A program made the position numbers and the translations under genes. DNA of 64,000 bases, taken from contig CM066294.1 in NCBI GenBank assembly GCA_033816765.1, forward strand, positions 3,038,001 to 3,102,000, in the 5' to 3' direction. This DNA comes from Nothopassalora personata (taxonomy: Eukaryota > Ascomycota > Dothideomycetes > Mycosphaerellales > Mycosphaerellaceae). Shown piece by piece: positions 1-9,361 of the stretch (position 1 is its first letter; each line of letters opens with the position of its first letter). The notes beneath the pieces are model-generated. The model saw only the letters and a program-made list of their open reading frames with translations, was not told the DNA's origin and made no database searches.

Positions 1-1812
1 CTATAATGCTAAGGAAGCTCTAGAAGAATTAGGTCGTCCTATAGAGAGCGCCTTCACGCGGCGGACGACGTAAGTATCTTCGTTACGACGAAGAGAAACT
101 AAGACTCTCTCTCTCGAAAAATACAAGCCTACTCGACTCGAAACAAGAAAAGACAGGTCGGACGAACCGAACGAACGAGATACGCTCAAAATCTACAAAC
201 AAGAACTCCGGAACTGCGAGAAGGGAAAGCGACGTACATAGCGTACACGTCGCTCGAACAACGAAGGCGCTGTCTACCTGTCGTCCCGGCAAACCACGTA
301 AACTGCCGGCTGGAACCAAGAGAGGCGTTTAGGGGCGCAAACCACGTATACTGCACGGCTGGAACCAAGAGAGGCCGAGGGGGGGACGACAGCGAGGCCA
401 CTGCGACCGAGGAGCTACACTCGAGACCGGAGAACGCGACTGGATTTGAAACAGAGGCAACGGGTGTTTCTTGGGATTTTGCTCGGTGCGTACGGGTACG
501 GCCGGCTTGGCTTTTTAAAACAAGAACGAGACACGGGCGCAAAACTTGTCTCGCCCGGGGCAAGGCGACAAACCGCAATTCTCGACAAGACACGACTACC
601 GGGTACGCGCGTACTACGCCGCAATATATTCGATTTACGGTTCGAATAGCGAGCGTTGCTCGCATCTTTTAAGGAGTTTTTACGTCCGGGGTACGACGGG
701 GCTTTTCTCCTTCTCTCAAATTTTGGTCTCGTTCTCGAGACCCGTGTTGCATAGTCTTTGACTCAAATAGCACGTTAATGGAATAATCAATCAATCTAGA
801 AGAATTAGGCCTAAAGAGACTTAATTCTAATGTATGTCTTTTTTAGGGGGAGAATCTTTTAGTTCTCCTATATATAGATAACTTTTAGATCTTTAGCGAT
901 AGTAATTAGAAGATTAACAAGTTTATTGCTAGACTAAAGAAGAAGTACTCTATTAAAACTGTTAACACTAACCTTTTCCTAGGCATGTAACTAAAGAGTA
1001 AAAAGAATAGAGATCTCTATATCTCCTAAAAGCACTATACTTTAGAGAAACTTTAGAAACATAGCCTAGACTTAGCTAAAAGTGTTAAGTATCCCCTTAA
1101 CCGCCTATATAAAGCTTATAAAGAGCAATGTAACATATAGGATTACAATCTGTTTAATACATTAATTAGGGAACTCTAGTACCTAGCTAACTAGACTAGG
1201 CTAGATATCTTCTATATAACAAACCACTTAGCTAAATTCTTAGCTAATCCTTTAGTAGAACATATTGCTATAGTAAAGCATGTTTAGAGATACATTGCTA
1301 GAATAATTAACAAGTGCCTAATCTTTAGAAAAACACAATCCCTAAAGCTAGAGATCTATATAGACTCTAATTTCTCTAGAGATCTAATAGGTAGATCTAC
1401 CTTAGGACTCCTAGTTAAAATAGCTAAAAGTCCTGTTATCTAGAAATCTAACCTATAGAAGGAGATAGTACTGTTAAGCACTAAAGTAGAGTATGTAGCC
1501 TTAACTAAATGCTATAGGGAAGTAATGTAGTTAAGAAATCTACTCTATAAAACCTAGAAAATAACTAACTACAAAGCTTAAGCCTTTAAGATCTTTATAG
1601 ACAACTAGTCTACTATTAAGCTAGTTAGAGATTACACTAACTATAGAAGAACTAAGTATGTTAGACTAAGGAACTACTTTTATAGACATGTTTATAAAGA
1701 AGGCTTAATTGTAGTTAAGTATATCCCTACTATATAGTAGCTTGTAGATTAGCTTATAAAGCTAAAGTTACTAAACTACATTCTTTAAGGGAGGCTTCTA
1801 GAGACTAACTAC
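1..1812 (+). pseudogene. Ty1/copia pol remnant (CoE), RT C-terminus and RNase H
   Basis: Once the SINE-like insert (33-808, counting one target-site copy) is skipped, bases 1-32 and 809-1812 read as one frame. It resembles the end of a copia reverse transcriptase (a YxDD-like YIDN after CLF, near 870) and then RNase H: the 'ARPDI' region near 1195, H..A.KH..RYI near 1263-1300, a GRST-like motif near 1390, ST..EYVAL near 1480, and the terminal PT..LAD.L.K motif near 1720-1760. Many in-frame TAG/TAA codons stand where Gln or Trp is expected, as RIP would produce, so it cannot be expressed. The upstream part of the element lies outside the window. Confidence 0.85.
33..794 (+). mobile_element. 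SINE-like non-LTR retroelement, copy A
   Basis: This is a GC-rich 762-bp unit without RIP mutations, flanked by a 14-bp direct repeat tctagaagaattag (19-32 and 795-808) copied from the RIP-mutated copia target. The 5' end gtcgtcc pairs with ggacgac (61-67) to give a terminal hairpin. A 48-bp unit is tandemly repeated at 289-376. The 3' end is a short AATC-type tail (ggaataatcaatcaa). Long target duplications and a simple-sequence tail are typical of LINE-mobilised SINEs. I see no convincing protein: the short frames on both strands are not conserved between copies when single-base indels occur. A tRNA B-box-like ggttcgaat sits at 639-647, but too far from the 5' end for a normal internal pol III promoter. 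Confidence 0.75.
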
Positions 1813-3737
1813 ACTTTCATTTATATATAGTAAGACCTTCATTTATTCACAAGTATTTATAAAGCAATATCTTATTTGTTTAGAGACAGTAAAGGAAAGT
1901 TTTTATTTATTAGCCTTAAGGGCTAGATTTATTTAGGGTATCGTATATCTTACTATACTTATGTAACTAGACTATAGAGAGGCCTACTTTAGAACCGCCT
2001 TTTAAGGCAAGATCTAGTTTATTATTATAGACTCCAATTTAGGGGAGCTATAGTATTAAAACAAAAGGAAATAGAGAAGTAGACCGCCCTTGCTTATAAC
2101 GGCTATTTTATCCTTTAGCCCTAACTAAATTACTAAGACCTAATGTAAGTATACTATCTAGACTACTACTTACTACTAAAACTACTAGAGCCTCTAGAAC
2201 CCCTCTTATAGGAAGTCGAGTTTAACATAGCACCCTCCTAAAAGTTATTATTAGTGCCTAAGCGCTATAGGAACTAACGAATCAAGGTAGTAACCTTATC
2301 CTAAGAGAGGGAGTTAGAGAATAGGAGGCGAAGCTCTAGGAGGACAGTTCTAGAACTATTACTAGGAGCCCTAGGGATGCTTAGGCGCCAGTCTACATCG
2401 CTAGGAATGAGCTAGGTAGGTAGTATCTAAAGACTATATCTAGAGGTACTTATGCTAGGAGAGTATAGAACTAGAGATAGGAAGCCCTTACGTAGAGGAC
2501 TACTACGCATAATAGGAGGAGATCGACTATACTGTGCACTACCCTAGAATGCAGCACTAGCGGAGCGAGTATAACCTGCACTAGGCTGCTAGTAGGTTCT
2601 AGATAGACTAGCGGTACTCTACTATAGGGTCCGTAGAGAGAAGAAGCTGTACTTGTTGTAGTGATTATTAAGAGCGTAGTTAGTATAGTAGCCTTTAAAC
2701 CATCCTAGAATAGTGTAGCAACAAGAAAAGGGAAGGTTAGATCTCTCCTTATAGCGGTTGTAGGCGCTGCCGAAGTGCTAAACAAGATAGTCTATAGCGG
2801 AAGCCTATAAGGTAGGAAGGTAGTTCTAACTACTACTAAGGTTTATAGTAATAGTGTTAGAAATATGACCTTAAGGGTCGACTATTATATAATCGAAATC
2901 CTAGGTAGCCGCGTTAATCTAACCCTAGTTTAGTAGATTAGTAATACTACCCTTAGTAGTTAGAAGCTTCTTCTTATAGAAGGCAACCTTAAGGGATGCT
3001 ATAGTAAGCTATAAGGTTATATTCTTCTTAGTAATCTTACGCCTACTCTCGATAATCTACTTAACTAGTCTAAGTACCTTAATAAGGGTCTTACGCTTAG
3101 AGATCCTACTAGATATAGGTAGACCCTTTCTACTATTACTAGGAGGACGCTTATTAGGATCTTAATCGTTACTAGAGCTAGATCTACTACTAAAGACATT
3201 GCTAGTACTACTAAACTAGTTTATAGGAGTCTACTTAACAACATCTACTATAATACTACTTACAAGTTAGTAATACCCTTAAAACACTATTATATATATA
3301 GCATACCTTACTAAAAGCTTCTTAAAAAGCTTTAAGAATAGGTGTGTAGTAGTTGTTAGGGTGTATAAGTGTGTGTAGTAGTCTAAAAAGGTAGGAAGAG
3401 AGGTATAAAGTAGTATAAAGTAGAGAGAGTTGTTTAGTAAAGAACTAGCTTCTTTTATACGTACCTACGAGGTTTGTGCGTTGCTGCCTAGCTAGACCTT
3501 CTTAAGCCGAGAGAACCTTCTATTCACTTCTAAAAGCGGAAAGATGAGGCCTAAGTATGTCTAAGAGTAGGTCTCTTATATATATAAATCTAATAAGATT
3601 ACTATCCTTAGCATATGCTTACTTATAGTAGAAACCTAGTATCTAGAACTAGTAAAGATGTTCGAGACTAATATAGCAATATAGGTAATATTAAGTTGAT
3701 TAGACTGTCTTTATAGTAGTTAGTCTAAAGGGGGAGT
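1813..3737. other. Degenerate AT-rich repeat DNA
   Basis: This stretch follows the copia RNase H remnant and is strongly depleted in CpA and TpG, like the other RIP-mutated blocks. The first 150 bp probably include the 3' LTR of that copia. I could not assign the rest to a protein family on either strand, because no frame stays open and no motif is recognisable. It ends in a polypurine run (taaagggggag, just before 3738) like the tract preceding a 3' LTR, so part of it is probably the 3' end of an LTR element. Confidence 0.5.
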
Positions 3738-3837
3738 GTTGTAATTCAGGTAACTAAGGTCTATGTTAGTTAGGACTTAGCACATATACACTATATTACA
3801 CTGTTTTCTATAGCTAGATAGTCTTACACCTTATAGC
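3738..3837 (+). repeat. Short LTR-like edge next to the host island
   Basis: The sequence begins tgttgtaattc directly after a polypurine run and ends near ttatagca, which fits a TG...CA LTR of about 100 bp. After it the base composition changes to unmutated, balanced DNA. I found no second copy in the window, so the LTR identity and its right edge are inferences from the polypurine tract, the TG start and the composition break. Confidence 0.35.
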
Positions 3838-4861
3838 AATTCATAAGGGTTACTAATCCACCCTATCGTTTCAATCTGGAAGCTTGTACTCGTCAAATAC
3901 CTAAATACAACAGAGCACCCCACTATCTGGCTTATCTGGCGATGGGGGGCAGTGTGGAGGGGCCACCAGGGATTGATCCGGTATGCAGACTTGCAACTTG
4001 GGCCTTTTGGGGATGCGACGTCAGCATGCAACGCTCTACTGTAGTTAGCTACGAAACCCGAAACGCTCATCATCAGCACCACCTCGTTGCGCGGCAAGGC
4101 TTATCATGCGCAGTGGCCATTCACATCCCGGTGTTTGAGTGCCTCCGCTCCCAGCCTGCCCACCCCGTTGCGTGCGGAACCTCCCGCCGCGAGCGACAGA
4201 TCGGCCCCCCCACAGCAATCCAGTGCATTAACATTATGATGAGATGCATCATTGATGAAACCTTCCTGTAATCCACCCTGCCCACCGCGTCTGCAACCAA
4301 CACTGCGAGAACCGACGACATTCCTCCGACGCTGCTGGCTGCTGGCTGCTGGCTGCTGGGCCTGCTGGGCGTCGCTACAATAATCCCTCACTGCCGCTGT
4401 GCCCTCATTCACTCACTACCGTACGACACCACCGTACTCGGACCGTTCGCCCTTCCTCCGCTCGACACTTGAACCTGGACCCGCCAGATGTATCACCACT
4501 ATGCTTCCTGCGTGCCCTCTTCCATCCTGGTCCACTCCCGATACGAAACCTAGCGTAGTGCACAGTGATACCACTGCTACCCTGTTCGTTCCTTGCGCCG
4601 CCCCAAGAGCCATATCCGCATAAGACAACCTCACCGGGTTGGTAGAAACTCCTTCTGGCCTAATCACTGGCCCGACCATTGCACATGACACCAGTGTGAA
4701 CCTCAATCTGTTAACCATTGCTTGAGCCTGTCGCTGTTTGTGCTGCGTCAAGCCTCGCTGCCCTGGCACTGCCTCGAAGCCGAACACACAAGCAACCACA
4801 CTCGCCCGAAAGACCTCAAGAGACGCGAACGCGAACTTGACATACGGTAGCCCACAGCCTT
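3838..4861. other. Host intergenic DNA upstream of the hexokinase gene
   Basis: This is non-repetitive DNA of normal composition with CpA and TpG present. Several short open frames occur on both strands but overlap one another and show no recognisable domains, so I call no gene. It should contain the promoter and 5' UTR of the kinase gene beginning at 4862 or 4946. Confidence 0.55.
4331..4369 (+). repeat. CTG-rich microsatellite
   Basis: A short tandem run of a 7-bp unit (gctgctg/gctggct phase), repeated about four times, lies in the intergenic DNA about 0.5 kb upstream of the hexokinase-family gene. No function is implied. Confidence 0.8.
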
Positions 4862-6466
4862 ATGACATCGGTCGGACTGGACTTTGGTCGATCCTGCCTC
4901 TGCTTTCTGCTTGACTTTTGGCTTACGAGCAGTCTGGGAAGAGCAATGAGCGTGATGATCCAATCGGTAGTGCGACTTGCACAGCCTACCAGCTACTCGT
5001 CTCCCTCAAAACGACAGCGAGTGCACCATGTAGTGGAGAAGGTGGCCGACAAGAGCATGGAAGAATACGTGGAGGAAGTGCGGAGGTTGTTCGAGGAGTC
5101 GTTGCAGACCGAGAAGCTGCTTGGCATATCGAAGCAGTTGCAGAGCGAATGTCGAGAGAGGTTGCTCAAGTCGGATATATCCATGTTGCCATCCTACCAA
5201 CACACGTTACCCAGTGGACACGAACGTGGCGACTTCCTGGCTCTGGACGTTGGTGGATCGACGTTCCGCATTGCACTAATACGACTCACTGGCAAAACGA
5301 ATCTTGGCAGCGATGGCATGCAAGTACGGAGGATACGACAGTTTGTGATAGACGAGGAGACACGAGGCCTGCAAGGGCAAGCATTCTTCGACTGGATGGC
5401 GGACAGGATAAGTGACATGCTCGGAGAGTACAACCACATCAATGGCACGACCAATGCACGATTACCGATGGGCCTGGCCTGGTCCTTCCCTATCGAGCAG
5501 ACATCATCACGGAGCGGCAAACTTCTGGCGATGGGCAAGGGCTTCAAGGCCACTCACGGAGTAGAGGGGCAGGACATCAGCGAGCTGATCATGCAATCCT
5601 GCAACCGCAGGGGTCTCAATGTTGAGATGCGTGCGATTGTGAATGATGGTGCGGCGACTCTGATGTCACAAGCATATCGGGATCCTTCCACATGTATGTC
5701 ACTTATCCTCGGCACGGGCGCGAACGCTGGAGTGTACCTTCCTGTCGAAGCGCTGGGTTCTGATAAATTCGGCGAGCGACCAGACAGCTGGTATGAGGCA
5801 GCGAAGCATGTCTTGGTCAATACGGAGCTCAGCATGGTTGGGAAGCAGTCACTACCGATCACAAGATGGGATGAGATGCTCAACTCGAGACACTCCTTGC
5901 CGGACTTTCAGCCTCTGGAGTATCTCGTCACAGGTCGTTACCTGGGCGAGATCGTACGCCTGATTCTCGTGGAGGCCATCGAGACTTGCCATCTTTTCGG
6001 CGGGCAGATTCCCGACCGACTAGACGAACCCTACTCCTTCGACTCCCGCATCCTCGCAGTCTTCGAAAGCGATTCCAGCATCTCAATGGAGCAGGCAAAA
6101 ATGGACTTCCTCCAAGCACATCCAATGCGAACGCCACTACGCCACAGTGAGCTGGAGTTCATCCGCGAGATAGCACGGTTAGTCTCCCGCAGAGCAGCAG
6201 CATACCTCGCCACGGCGCTACACGCACTATGGACGGTCCGGACAGAATCCGAAGGCTTGTCTCTTGGCGAAGCAACACATGTCACTGTCGCATGTAACGG
6301 CACCATCGTAGAGAAGTACCCTCGCTACCGAGAGCTATGTCAACGACGACTTGATGAGTTGTGTGTACTTTCTGGAGCGGCCAAGGGTGCTGTCACTCTG
6401 AAGATGGCGCCTGAGAGCTCAATCTTTGGTGCTGCTGTTGCGGTGGCGTGTCTTGAGGACGCCTGA
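4862..6466 (+). CDS. Hexokinase-family sugar kinase, atypical (HxkD/XprF / GlcNAc-kinase-like clade)
   Basis: This is an uninterrupted 534-residue frame with the full hexokinase fold: the ATP-phosphate loop LDVGGSTF (128-135), the sugar-binding segment WSFPIEQTS (from 207) ending in GKGF (K226), the catalytic Asp in VNDGAATL (D262), the second phosphate loop LGTGAN (near 284), the NTE glutamate (E322), YLGEIVRL, and a C-terminal SSIFGAAVAVA. ATP-dependent sugar phosphorylation in the cytosol is therefore the default role. Canonical glucose-pocket residues differ: WTKGF is MGKGF and NTEWG is NTELS. From family knowledge, this places it with the fungal hexokinase-like HxkD/XprF and N-acetylglucosamine kinase group rather than with glycolytic hexokinase or glucokinase. 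The substrate is an inference. The first ATG (4862) adds a short hydrophobic stretch; ATG 4946 is a plausible alternative start, since similarity begins near residue 60. The gene shows no RIP although mobile-element DNA lies within about 1.2 kb on both sides. Confidence 0.9.
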   Translation: MTSVGLDFGRSCLCFLLDFWLTSSLGRAMSVMIQSVVRLAQPTSYSSPSKRQRVHHVVEKVADKSMEEYVEEVRRLFEESLQTEKLLGISKQLQSECRERLLKSDISMLPSYQHTLPSGHERGDFLALDVGGSTFRIALIRLTGKTNLGSDGMQVRRIRQFVIDEETRGLQGQAFFDWMADRISDMLGEYNHINGTTNARLPMGLAWSFPIEQTSSRSGKLLAMGKGFKATHGVEGQDISELIMQSCNRRGLNVEMRAIVNDGAATLMSQAYRDPSTCMSLILGTGANAGVYLPVEALGSDKFGERPDSWYEAAKHVLVNTELSMVGKQSLPITRWDEMLNSRHSLPDFQPLEYLVTGRYLGEIVRLILVEAIETCHLFGGQIPDRLDEPYSFDSRILAVFESDSSISMEQAKMDFLQAHPMRTPLRHSELEFIREIARLVSRRAAAYLATALHALWTVRTESEGLSLGEATHVTVACNGTIVEKYPRYRELCQRRLDELCVLSGAAKGAVTLKMAPESSIFGAAVAVACLEDA

Positions 6467-7678
6467 CGAGATGAACTTTTATACACTGTGCGAGGCAAAC
6501 GACCTCGGTATGCGACGAAGCATGGGACTACTTGATGCGATTTATCGTTTTTGAAAGCGCATCCCAGCCAGCGAGTACTACTTCAGAGATTTAGGGACGA
6601 AGATGAACGGCGTTACATGGCGTAGAGGACGATACCCGCGCGGCGATGAAAGTGCCACGATAAAGCGACAACAGGGGTCTGGTGTTGATCTCCCCTCAGG
6701 ACATGGGGTACAGCATACAAGAGACCGTATTTCATCAGCGACATTGCTGGAAGGATATGTGCGGACTTGGCTATGCTGGATGGTGGCGTTGGGAACATAA
6801 CGCCATTGTGCTCAAGACTTTTAAGTGGCGTCACCGTCGCATTGCAGCTAGCTGCTAGCGCCACTACTTCATATACCCTAGCTATCGATTTGAGACCATC
6901 ATCACCTGTTCTCTCTTGCTCTTCTTACTCTTCGAATCCTGATTTGTATGACTTGCTTCGTGAGATTGTCATGTGGACAACAGGCAGCAGCACACTCGGG
7001 AATCCTGTATGCAGTGCAGTCGATTTTCGGAATAATTACGAGTATGCGACAGAGCTAGCTGGCAGAGGAGGCCGTACCGTACACGAGTTTCGAAGTACTT
7101 TTTATAATATATCCTGCTTTGGTCGACGTTTATCGTGCGTGTTATTATTATCCGCTAGGCAAGGATTTTATAATCGATCCGACTTTGGGATTCTACGATT
7201 CGATCGATATCTAGATTCTTCGATATGCCTATACCTATAGCGGTTTCTTTTTTTTTTAAAAAAAACCCCCCTAACGGTAGGCAAACAGAGTGTCGTCCTA
7301 CGAATGTACTCGACAAGAATGACGCGGGACAGCACGAGCCGGATATGCAGCCAACGTGTTCGCTGGCATGCCCATCGACGATAGCGTGCGTTGTTGATCG
7401 TTTGTAATTCTACAGTACGTACTTCTACGTCCCCTTAGCCCTCAGCACAACAGCCAGTGCCAACACGGCCAGCACACCCTTAAAAAAACAACCTGCCACC
7501 ATGGTAGTCCTCATTCGGGGGCGCAGGCTGGCCCGGCCTCTGATTAGCCTAAGGTCTCGCCCGCGCAGGGAGGTTCTCCGCCACAGTCTACTGTACGAGC
7601 GCGAGACGCCAGAGTACTTGTAAAGCGCCAGGATAATGCATGGATAGCAGGTTTTGAGGGTGACATGACCTGATTAAG
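6467..7678. other. Host 3' flank, no confident gene
   Basis: This is unmutated host DNA between the kinase gene and a copia LTR. A 157-codon open frame (6767-7240, +) has no recognisable domain and odd composition, so I do not call it. A T/A homopolymer pair lies near 7248-7264. At 7501-7623 (+) there is a 40-codon arginine-rich frame whose ATG sits in gccaccatgg, a near-ideal eukaryotic start context. It may be chance, or the first exon of a gene displaced by the transposon insertion at 7679. Confidence 0.4.
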
Positions 7679-8710
7679 TGTAGTAATTACTTGTTTTTAG
7701 GAAATAAGATTAGGCACCTAAATTATAGGGATTAAGGACTTCTTATTAAAAGAAGACTTATATAGCACCTTAAGGGTACTACTACCTATAATAAATATAG
7801 TTTTTTATACCCTAATTTCTAGACTTAATACCCTTATTCTAGACTTCTATCTCTACTAGTTTTATAGTTATAAGCCCGAGTTAAGTAACTTAGGATCTCT
7901 ATACGGAATTATATATATCTATTAGACCTAATCGAGGTATATAATAGATCTTAGGTAATATCTTTAGAACTACCCGTCCGCTACGATAATAAAGGAACTA
8001 AACTACTACGATCCCTCTATATTTAATAACTTCTATCTTTAGACTTAGGCTAAAGTAGTTAGATTAGACTTATAGAAGTATATAGAAGGGAAGTTATAGG
8101 ACGGTACGATAACCTAGAAAATAGATCTCGATCTATTACCTAAACCTTAGGAGCCGGTTATAGGCCCTCTACCTAACCCTCCTACTAAAGACGATAATAT
8201 AGCTATATAGATCCTATTTAGTAGAATTAGCATATCGTACAACCTCCGGTATATAATATATAGGGACTAGAAGAAAGAATACGAGGACTTTATAACTCGT
8301 AAACGTTCCCTAAAATCCTACTTCGAGAGAACAATTTCCTATATATATATTAACGACCTTCTTAGCCGACCCGATACCCTCTCTACCTAGTAGACATACA
8401 TTAAGGCTAAGCTCGAGCCTAAGACTAAGAGTAGAAGGGTAATTCTTTAGAGCTAATACGATAAGCTTATAAAGGGACCTAAGAGTAAGAATATTAACTA
8501 ATTTCTTATAAAGTAGCTTAAGCTTAATAAAAAGCTTAGATAGAGGGGCTATCTACTTACCCTATATATAAAAGATAACCTCTACCGTATAATTAAAGAT
8601 ACTATTACTATAGCTTAAGGAAGAATTATCGCTAAGTTAAGTAACGACCTTAAAGATACTATTTAGAGGTGTCTTAAATTTACTAGAAGGAACCCTAGTA
8701 AGTATAAGGT
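7679..8710 (+). pseudogene. Ty1/copia fragment (CoD): LTR, primer-binding site and gag
   Basis: The LTR (7679-7866) begins tgtagtaatt and ends in tttata (RIP-changed from ...ACA). It is followed at once by gttataagcccg, the RIP-altered form of a sequence complementary to the anticodon arm of initiator tRNA-Met. The downstream frame reads as a copia-type Gag helical domain: after YEDFI.RKRSL (near 8280) come YIKAKLEP, YDKLIKGPKS, GYLLTLYIKDNLYRI and a lysine-rich end. TAG/TAA codons replace Gln and Trp throughout. The element stops at 8710 where another LTR begins, and pol is absent. It marks the right border of the host island. Confidence 0.7.
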
Positions 8711-8872
8711 TATTACGGGTAAACGACGTATACACTAAAGTTCTATAAAGTATGTAATAAGTTCGATATAGAAGAAAGGGGAAGTCGAACGCTATCTAAA
8801 GAAAAGGTATCGGAAAGCAATCCGAACGTATAGGCGTAGCCTATACTAAGAAACAGGGGCCCGCCCCTTATA
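8711..8872 (+). repeat. 162-bp LTR (copy 1)
   Basis: This unit starts tattacgggt and ends ccccttata, the RIP-altered form of a TGTTAC...ACA LTR. It matches 19588-19749 at full length. Here the flanks do not form a clear target duplication, so it may be one LTR of a damaged element rather than a simple solo LTR. The following 95 bp (8873-8967) include an 11-nt C run and no gene. Confidence 0.7.
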
Positions 8873-8967
8873 CTACTCCCCCCCCCCCTTCTACCGTCGC
8901 CGCCTCTAGCCCTAGTCCCGCCCGATAGATGCCGTCCGTATACGTATTTACGCTAGTGCTCCCTATT

Positions 8968-9361
8968 TATTACGGTTCGGGTTAAGCTACGACGGTATAT
9001 ATAGCTATTAGCCGATAAGATTACGTGCGCTATACGAGATCACTCGCTTACTAGTAACTTAGTAATTCGAGATTACTCGCTTACTAGTAATTAAGTAATC
9101 GGACGAAATACGACTACAAGTCTCCTTTATATTTAGGAACGCTAAGGACCCCGTATAGTTTCGAGGCGTTTAACTTACTATTTAATATTACTGTTTAGAA
9201 TACACTATAACCTAACCTCTACCTTACTACTACTTAGTCTCTATAAGATAAGATAGCTACTACTTTATTACTCTCCCTTAACTTCCTATCGGCCCGAGAA
9301 CAAACCCGATTAAGCTTGTATTCTTAACTTATAATATTATTAGGTTATACTAAACCTAATA
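8968..9361 (+). repeat. GyC gypsy 5' LTR
   Basis: This 394-bp LTR starts tattacggtt and ends cctaata. It carries a tandem enhancer-like repeat around the motif gagatcactcgcttactag (about 9030-9095) and the conserved core tatttaggaacgct near 9130. The segment ggcgtttaa (9165-9173) is perfectly complementary to ttaaacgcc (9365-9373) just downstream of the LTR, which suggests self-priming. The same core occurs in the LTRs of GyA, GyB, GyD and GyE. Confidence 0.8.

Noticed and set aside
639..647. B-box ggttcgaat in the SINE-like element as evidence of tRNA origin
   Set aside because: It lies about 600 bp from the 5' end with no matching A-box upstream, so it cannot be the usual SINE promoter.
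186..665. Open frames of 60-160 codons on both strands of the SINE-like copies
   Set aside because: They appear because the sequence is GC-rich and unmutated. Single-base indels between copies split or merge them (for example 159 codons in copy A versus 111 and 145 in B and C), and no domain is recognisable.
4993..6306. Antisense and alternate-frame ORFs across the hexokinase gene
   Set aside because: They lie wholly inside a strongly conserved coding frame and have no family features.
6767..7240. 157-codon ORF downstream of the hexokinase gene
   Set aside because: There is no recognisable domain, codon composition is uneven, and no start context or splice pattern supports it. It is mentioned in the host 3' flank entry only.
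7248..7264. T-run followed by A-run as a terminator or hairpin
   Set aside because: It is a short homopolymer pair in host intergenic DNA with no associated transcript unit; no eukaryotic terminator can be claimed from it.
8879..9130. CRISPR-like spaced repeats in the GyC LTR and similar LTR repeats
   Set aside because: Only two repeats per LTR, in a eukaryotic retrotransposon context. These are enhancer-like tandem repeats.
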